Positions 60,597-64,000 of a stretch of DNA of 64,000 nt are shown here, piece after piece. Source of the DNA: Callorhinus ursinus (taxonomy: Eukaryota; Chordata; Mammalia; Carnivora; Otariidae); the NCBI RefSeq assembly GCF_003265705.1, contig NW_020312817.1, positions 25,764,109-25,828,108 on the forward strand, read 5' to 3'. The notes below the pieces were generated by a model. That model was not told where the DNA came from. It ran no database searches and saw only the letters and a program-made list of their open reading frames with translations. Numbering within the stretch: the first letter of the stretch is position 1; each line of letters opens with the position of its first letter. Both the position numbers and the translations under genes were made by a program.

Positions 60597-60654
60597 CGGG
60601 CGTTAGCAACATTCCAGTACATAAGTGCCCGAAGACTTAGCTAAAAGGGGATCT

Positions 60655-60835
60655 GAGAGACACCTTGATATAGTGGAAAGATTCTGAATATCCGAGGCTA
60701 AGTTCAAATCAAAGTGACCTAAGGCAAGGTACAAAAACTGAACCTGCTTAATCTTTGAAATTAGGATACCACCAACTTATACAATTACTTATGAAGAAGC
60801 ACCCACTATGTACCTGGCACAAAGTGGGTCCTCTG
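60655..60835 (+). mobile_element. MIR SINE
   Basis: 'gatatagtggaaagattctgaatatccgaggctaagttcaaatc' begins like MIR, and the end 'aagcacccactatgtacctggcac' is MIR/L2-like. Moderately convincing. Confidence 0.5.
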
Positions 60836-61279
60836 TACTGTACTTACTGGGGAGACTCCCCTCTTTCCCCCTCCCCCCCCCGTTTTTTTAGCCCCCTGCT
60901 TCAGACCATAACCTCCTCCAAGGGCTTTTTCCCAGTCCCTGAAGGACTGCTCTGGACCCCGTTCATAAATGGTGCCTGGCTGGCCAGGAACCCCCAGAGG
61001 CCTCCTTCTGTGTCCCGCGACCAGGTGTGTGGAAGAGGACACAGAGGAATGGGGGTTCTGAATGACAGGTAAGAGTGTGCCCGAAGGGAGAACCTTCTGG
61101 CTGCGCTTGGAAGAACCGACTGGGCAGGAGTTAAAAAAGCCACTTCGATTATTCTCATTTCCCCAACTCCCCACCAACACCAAGGCGTCTGCTTTTACAG
61201 GCTCCTCAGTGGCGTTCAGGGCACATTCAACTTCCCACGCAGCTGGAGAGCTCGGGGACAATCAGAAAACAGGGGTGAC
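60836..61279. other. Unique intronic DNA next to the CpG island
   Basis: No repeat recognised. GC content rises toward 61280. Short C and T runs lie at 60869-60890. Confidence 0.4.
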
Positions 61280-61821
61280 GACAGGCCGGCGGGCCCCAGC
61301 AGCAGGCGTGCGGGAGGCTGCACGGCGCTCGCCCGCGATGCACACGCGCGCGCGGCGCACCCCGGGCCTCCGGCCTCCCCTGGTCGGGCCTGGCAGCTGC
61401 GGGAAGGAAGGAGGTCAGCGCGGCGGCCAGACTTCTCGCGGGCGCCAGCACCCGCCGGCCCTGCCACCCGACCCCACCGCCCGCGACTCGCCCGCGGCGT
61501 CCACGGGCCGCCACCCCTAGGCGGCTCGTCTGCAGCGCCCCCTCCGCCCCGGGACCCCCGCGCGCTGCCCAAGTTCAGCGCCCCGCTCTGTCCGCGAGCG
61601 CGCGCCCGCCACCCACACCCACTCCCACACTCCGCGGGTCCCGACGTGCCCCGAGCTTCTCTAAATCCAGAAATATCACCCTGTGGCCGCATCCGGCGCC
61701 CCCGTTACCTGCTCGCGGCACCCAGACCCCCGCCCCGGCTTCCCGGGAGCCCGCAAGCCCGGCGCGCGGGTTGCGCGCACTCCTGCAAACCAGTGCCCCG
61801 CGCCCACCACGCCGCCCAAGC

Positions 61822-61827
61822 CCGTAC
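61822..61827 (-). promoter_or_regulatory. GALNT14: GALNT14 intron 1 splice donor (GTACGG)
   Basis: On the minus strand the exon ends in AAG and is followed at once by GTACGG. The residues before the junction (EVQTPK) match the known protein, while the read-through residues (VRAWAAWW) do not, so the exon stops here. The intron starts in phase 0. Confidence 0.85.
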
Positions 61828-61956
61828 CTTGGGGGTCTGCACTTCAGGTCCCGGCGGCACCTCCAACTTCTTCTTGGTTACCCAGAAGAACAGGAGCACG
61901 GTGATCCAGAGCACCCCGAAGATCGGCAGCGCCAGGCGGCGGGTCAGGCGCCGCAT
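61828..61956 (-). CDS. GALNT14: GALNT14 coding exon 1 (partial, 43 codons)
   Basis: GALNT14 is a type II Golgi enzyme that transfers GalNAc from UDP-GalNAc to Ser/Thr and so starts mucin-type O-glycans. This exon gives the N-terminus: a short basic cytosolic tail (MRRLTRR), a hydrophobic signal-anchor helix at about residues 8-26 ([19 protein letters not shown]), then the start of the lumenal stem ([16 protein letters not shown]). From memory it matches human GALNT14 at 39 of 43 positions, with conservative changes. The ATG at 61954-61956 has A at -3, and an in-frame TAG lies at 61987-61989, so this is the first in-frame start. Reading ends at AAG followed by GTACGG, a phase-0 donor. The catalytic and lectin domains are in later exons beyond position 1. 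No disruption is seen. Confidence 0.95.
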
Positions 61957-62227
61957 GGTCCCGTTTGCCTCGTCTTCTCCGCGACGCTACGCCCCTGGGG
62001 CACCCCCTGGCGGTGAGGGTCGGAGGGGCAGGAGTCCGGGAGAGCGGCGGCCCCGGGATCGGAGTGCAGAGGCCGCGGGAAGCTGCTAGGCGCCCCGCCC
62101 GCCTCGGAGAGAAGCGAGCAGAGGCGGGGGTCTCGGGGCGCAGAGCGGCAGGGAAGGACCGAAGGGCAGCCAAGCTGGACACCCGCTCCCGCCGGAGAAG
62201 CTCAGTGGCAGCCGAGATGCTCCCCGC

Positions 62228-62264
62228 GCCGCCGCCGCCGCCGCCTAGCCCGCCGCCGCCGCCG
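62228..62264. repeat. Interrupted GCC/CCG trinucleotide repeat in promoter/5' leader
   Basis: Six GCC units (62228-62245), a TAG interruption, then five CCG units (62250-62264). It is read as GGC/CGG on the GALNT14 sense strand, 270-310 bp upstream of the start codon, so it is in the leader or the core promoter. Such tracts are length-variable in many mammalian 5' UTRs and can form G-rich structures in RNA. The length here is modest. Confidence 0.9.
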
Positions 62265-62770
62265 CGAGGGAAACGGACTCGAGCTGCGGGGAGGGAGGAA
62301 TCCGCGGCTGTGCCCGGCACCCCGGGGGGAACACGAAGGAGGAGGGAGGGGAGGGAGCGAAGCTAGAGCGTGGGCCCGACAGACCGACTCCGAGGGAGCC
62401 CGGGCGGGAGCGAGCGGGGTTCTGCGAGGGGGCGCTACCGCCGCCCGCCGACCGAGGCGCACCGCGCTGCTCTGGGGCCGCCCGAGCCGAGCCCTAGACG
62501 CACGCAGCTCCCGGGCCGGCCTGGGTTGGGGCGGGACCCGGCAGGAACCGTGCCCCCGCAGCGCCGCCACCCCAGCTGCCCGCTGGGACCTCGGGCCGGC
62601 CCGCGCCCGGCCGAGCCGGGCATGGCAGGACTTTCCCGCTCGCCGCGGGGGCTGCACGTGGCGCTCACTCCCGGGGCCCGCCGCCAATGCACCCGCCTTC
62701 CGGGAGCCGGCGCTGGGACCGCGGCACGGGGGCGCTGGGGCCTTGGCACGCGGGCGCTGGCGGGGCTGTT

Positions 62771-64000
62771 GCCCCAAGCGTGATTTACTCTCCCGGCCGG
62801 TGAGGCCCAAGGCCGAGTTCAGCCAACTCCCCAGGGTGTTTCTATGCCTGCCTGCAGGTGCCTGGCAACTTTTTCTGCTTAATAGAACGCTGAGCTGGTG
62901 GAAGTCTTTTTAAAAATTAAGGCGCGATTGTCTCCCTTAAGAGTTTGCTCTCCCCGTAAGCACCAGGGCTCTGTGCTTGTAAGGAAGCAGGGGTCCAAAG
63001 TCGCGCCAACCACATGGGGTACTTGGAAAATGACCCTGGGAAAGCCCCTTTTTCCAAACGCCCTTGGAAAGTGCATTCTCCTCCTTTTTGCAAATTTCAA
63101 ACTATTTGGGTCGAGAGGCAGAGCAAATTATGGATTGGATTCCCATGTAGGCCTCCGCTAGGCTGGAATCATGGTGCTATGGACTAGGGGTTCCTAGCCT
63201 GGGTCAGACTTACTGGCCGTGCGAATATTGGGCAAGTCCTTTACCTTTCTCCAGCCTTAGATTCTTCATCTGTACAATGGTGGGGATGGTAATACCTCCT
63301 TTGACAATGAGTTAATAGTTGTGAGAATTGAATTCGAAGTGCTGGTGTTATTCTGATCATTTGATCCCTCTAAGAGGGCTATGAAAAATACTGTCCTGCC
63401 TGGGGGGACAGTGGCTGCCAGACTGTGCCATTTTAATGTCCGCAGCCTTAGCTGGAGGGGTGCTTATGTCATCAAATTGCTGGGGAAGGTGAGGATGATG
63501 TACTTGCCACTGTATAGCGGCCATCCACCTGCCTCTCCCCACAGAGCTCGGCAGAGGGGAAGCCACCGCACCCTGTCTGGAGGTGGGACAGGTGTGGAGC
63601 AGGGAGGGCTTTGGAATTCATTCTCCAGTAAAGTGGAGCCCCCAAGAGGTGGAGTCAGATAGGGAGGAATCTGCCGAAAGCCCCCTGTGCTTGGTGCCTT
63701 GTCATTCAGCCACAGGGCAGTCCTGCCTCACGGCCCCAGGGAGTCCTTGACCAGGCTGTGGATAACAAGTTTCCGGTTGGGAACAGAGGTGGCAATCAAA
63801 CAGCCCAGAAAATGCTGAGCACTCTTGGCAGCCCATTTTAAGATTCAGCTGAACTCTCAGACCATCACATAGAACCTGGGGTGGGAGGGTGTCCAGGACT
63901 CGCCTTTATTAGAACTCTGTACACGGAAAGGCCAGGGTAGGCTCCCCAGCCGCCGCTTTGGCTGGGCAAAAATCCAGGTAGATCGCTGTAATGGGAGGGG
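62771..64000. other. Sequence upstream of GALNT14 (intergenic)
   Basis: GC content drops after the CpG island. Apart from a MIR-like stretch near 63175-63350, nothing recognisable is present. In human the next gene upstream is CAPN14. No calpain-like exon is visible here, so that gene must lie beyond the window if synteny holds. Confidence 0.6.
63175..63355 (+). mobile_element. MIR SINE upstream of GALNT14
   Basis: 'ctagcctgggtcagacttactggccgtgcgaatattgggcaagtcctttacctttctccagccttagattcttcatctgtacaatgg' and 'gttgtgagaattgaattcg' are MIR in order. Confidence 0.7.

Larger units (their letters stand above)
1..61827 (-). other. GALNT14: GALNT14 intron 1 (5' part, continues beyond the window)
   Basis: Everything downstream of the exon 1 donor on the minus strand is inferred to be intron 1. 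No open frame in this span resembles GALNT14 exon 2 (the Asp/Trp-rich stem followed by the start of the catalytic domain), and no other gene's exon is recognisable. Intron 1 of GALNT14 is known to be very long in mammals, which fits. The interval holds interspersed repeats of several ages and unique non-coding DNA, listed separately. Confidence 0.8.
61280..62770 (-). promoter_or_regulatory. GALNT14: CpG island with GALNT14 promoter and 5' leader
   Basis: This block is strongly GC-rich and dense in CpG, unlike the flanking A+T-richer intron and intergenic DNA. It spans exon 1, as for a CpG-island promoter. GC-box-like runs (GGGCGGG/CCCGCCC type) occur near 62095, 62402 and 62530. I see no TATA box placed convincingly before the exon, which fits dispersed initiation; the start site cannot be fixed from sequence alone. 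Between 61957 and about 62620 the minus strand has no ATG, so a leader of up to ~660 nt would carry no AUG upstream ORF. Edges are estimated by eye. The many long open frames here, on both strands, reflect scarcity of stop codons in GC-rich DNA. Confidence 0.85.

Noticed and set aside
61216..62366. Several long open frames on both strands around exon 1
   Set aside because: All overlap each other and the true exon, have GC-driven amino acid composition and no domain.
62202..62810. 202-codon open frame, minus strand, in the CpG island
   Set aside because: Product is Arg/Pro/Ala-rich low complexity, its first codon is TTG, and long open frames are expected in GC-rich DNA. It would overlap the GALNT14 promoter.
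62771..64000. CAPN14 3' exons expected from human synteny
   Set aside because: No calpain-like coding segment is visible in this 1.2 kb.

Overview
The window is mammalian nuclear DNA from a carnivoran, most likely an arctoid caniform (bear, seal or mustelid group). Twelve tRNA-Lys-derived Can-SINEs with the carnivoran head (GCGCCTGGGTGGCTCAG), a CT-rich tail and an AATAAA/poly-A end are present, most with clear target-site duplications. A carnivoran-type L1 is present in near-full length. None of the SINEs has the shorter dog-type tail. There is no bacterial, viral or organellar gene content.

Only one protein-coding exon can be supported: the first coding exon of GALNT14 (polypeptide N-acetylgalactosaminyltransferase 14), minus strand, 61828-61956. 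It encodes 43 residues (cytosolic tail, signal-anchor helix, start of the stem) and ends in a phase-0 GT donor. A CpG island of about 1.5 kb (roughly 61280-62770) surrounds it and must contain the promoter and 5' leader; it carries an interrupted GCC/CCG trinucleotide tract. Everything from 61827 down to position 1 is then the 5' part of GALNT14 intron 1, which is very long in mammals. The last ~1.2 kb is upstream intergenic sequence. No other exon was found.

Layout: 1-6.4 kb, intron with SINE, MIR and L2 fragments; 6.4-9.8 kb, old inverted-repeat or DNA-transposon-like pieces and an antisense L1 tail; 12.6-14.3 kb, an antisense L2 with a perfect 31-bp tandem duplication; 16.1-16.4 kb, the first of three copies of one hAT-like element; 19.4-20.0 kb, a solo MaLR-type LTR split by a tRNA-like SINE; 21.1-25.3 kb, an old antisense L1 hit by three SINEs; 27.7-29.4 kb, simple-sequence tracts and an antisense ORF1-like fragment; 35.6-45.7 kb, an old sense L1 into which a near-full-length younger L1 (39076-45324, with a 400-N assembly gap in its 5' UTR) has inserted; 50.9-51.6 kb, a 5'-truncated L1 with perfect 17-bp target duplications and an apparent 42-bp 3' transduction; 52-61 kb, mostly unique intron with MIR, L2 and MER5 relics.

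I found no new biological system. The items most worth a second look are the 3'-transducing L1 copy, the broken ORFs of the nested L1 (including paired compensating frameshifts across the reverse-transcriptase core and a lost endonuclease histidine), the near-identical L1 3' ends in direct orientation about 6 kb apart, the perfect palindrome at 8.67 kb, and the repeat-bearing GALNT14 promoter island. Old-repeat family names rest on recalled consensus sequences and were not checked by a search.
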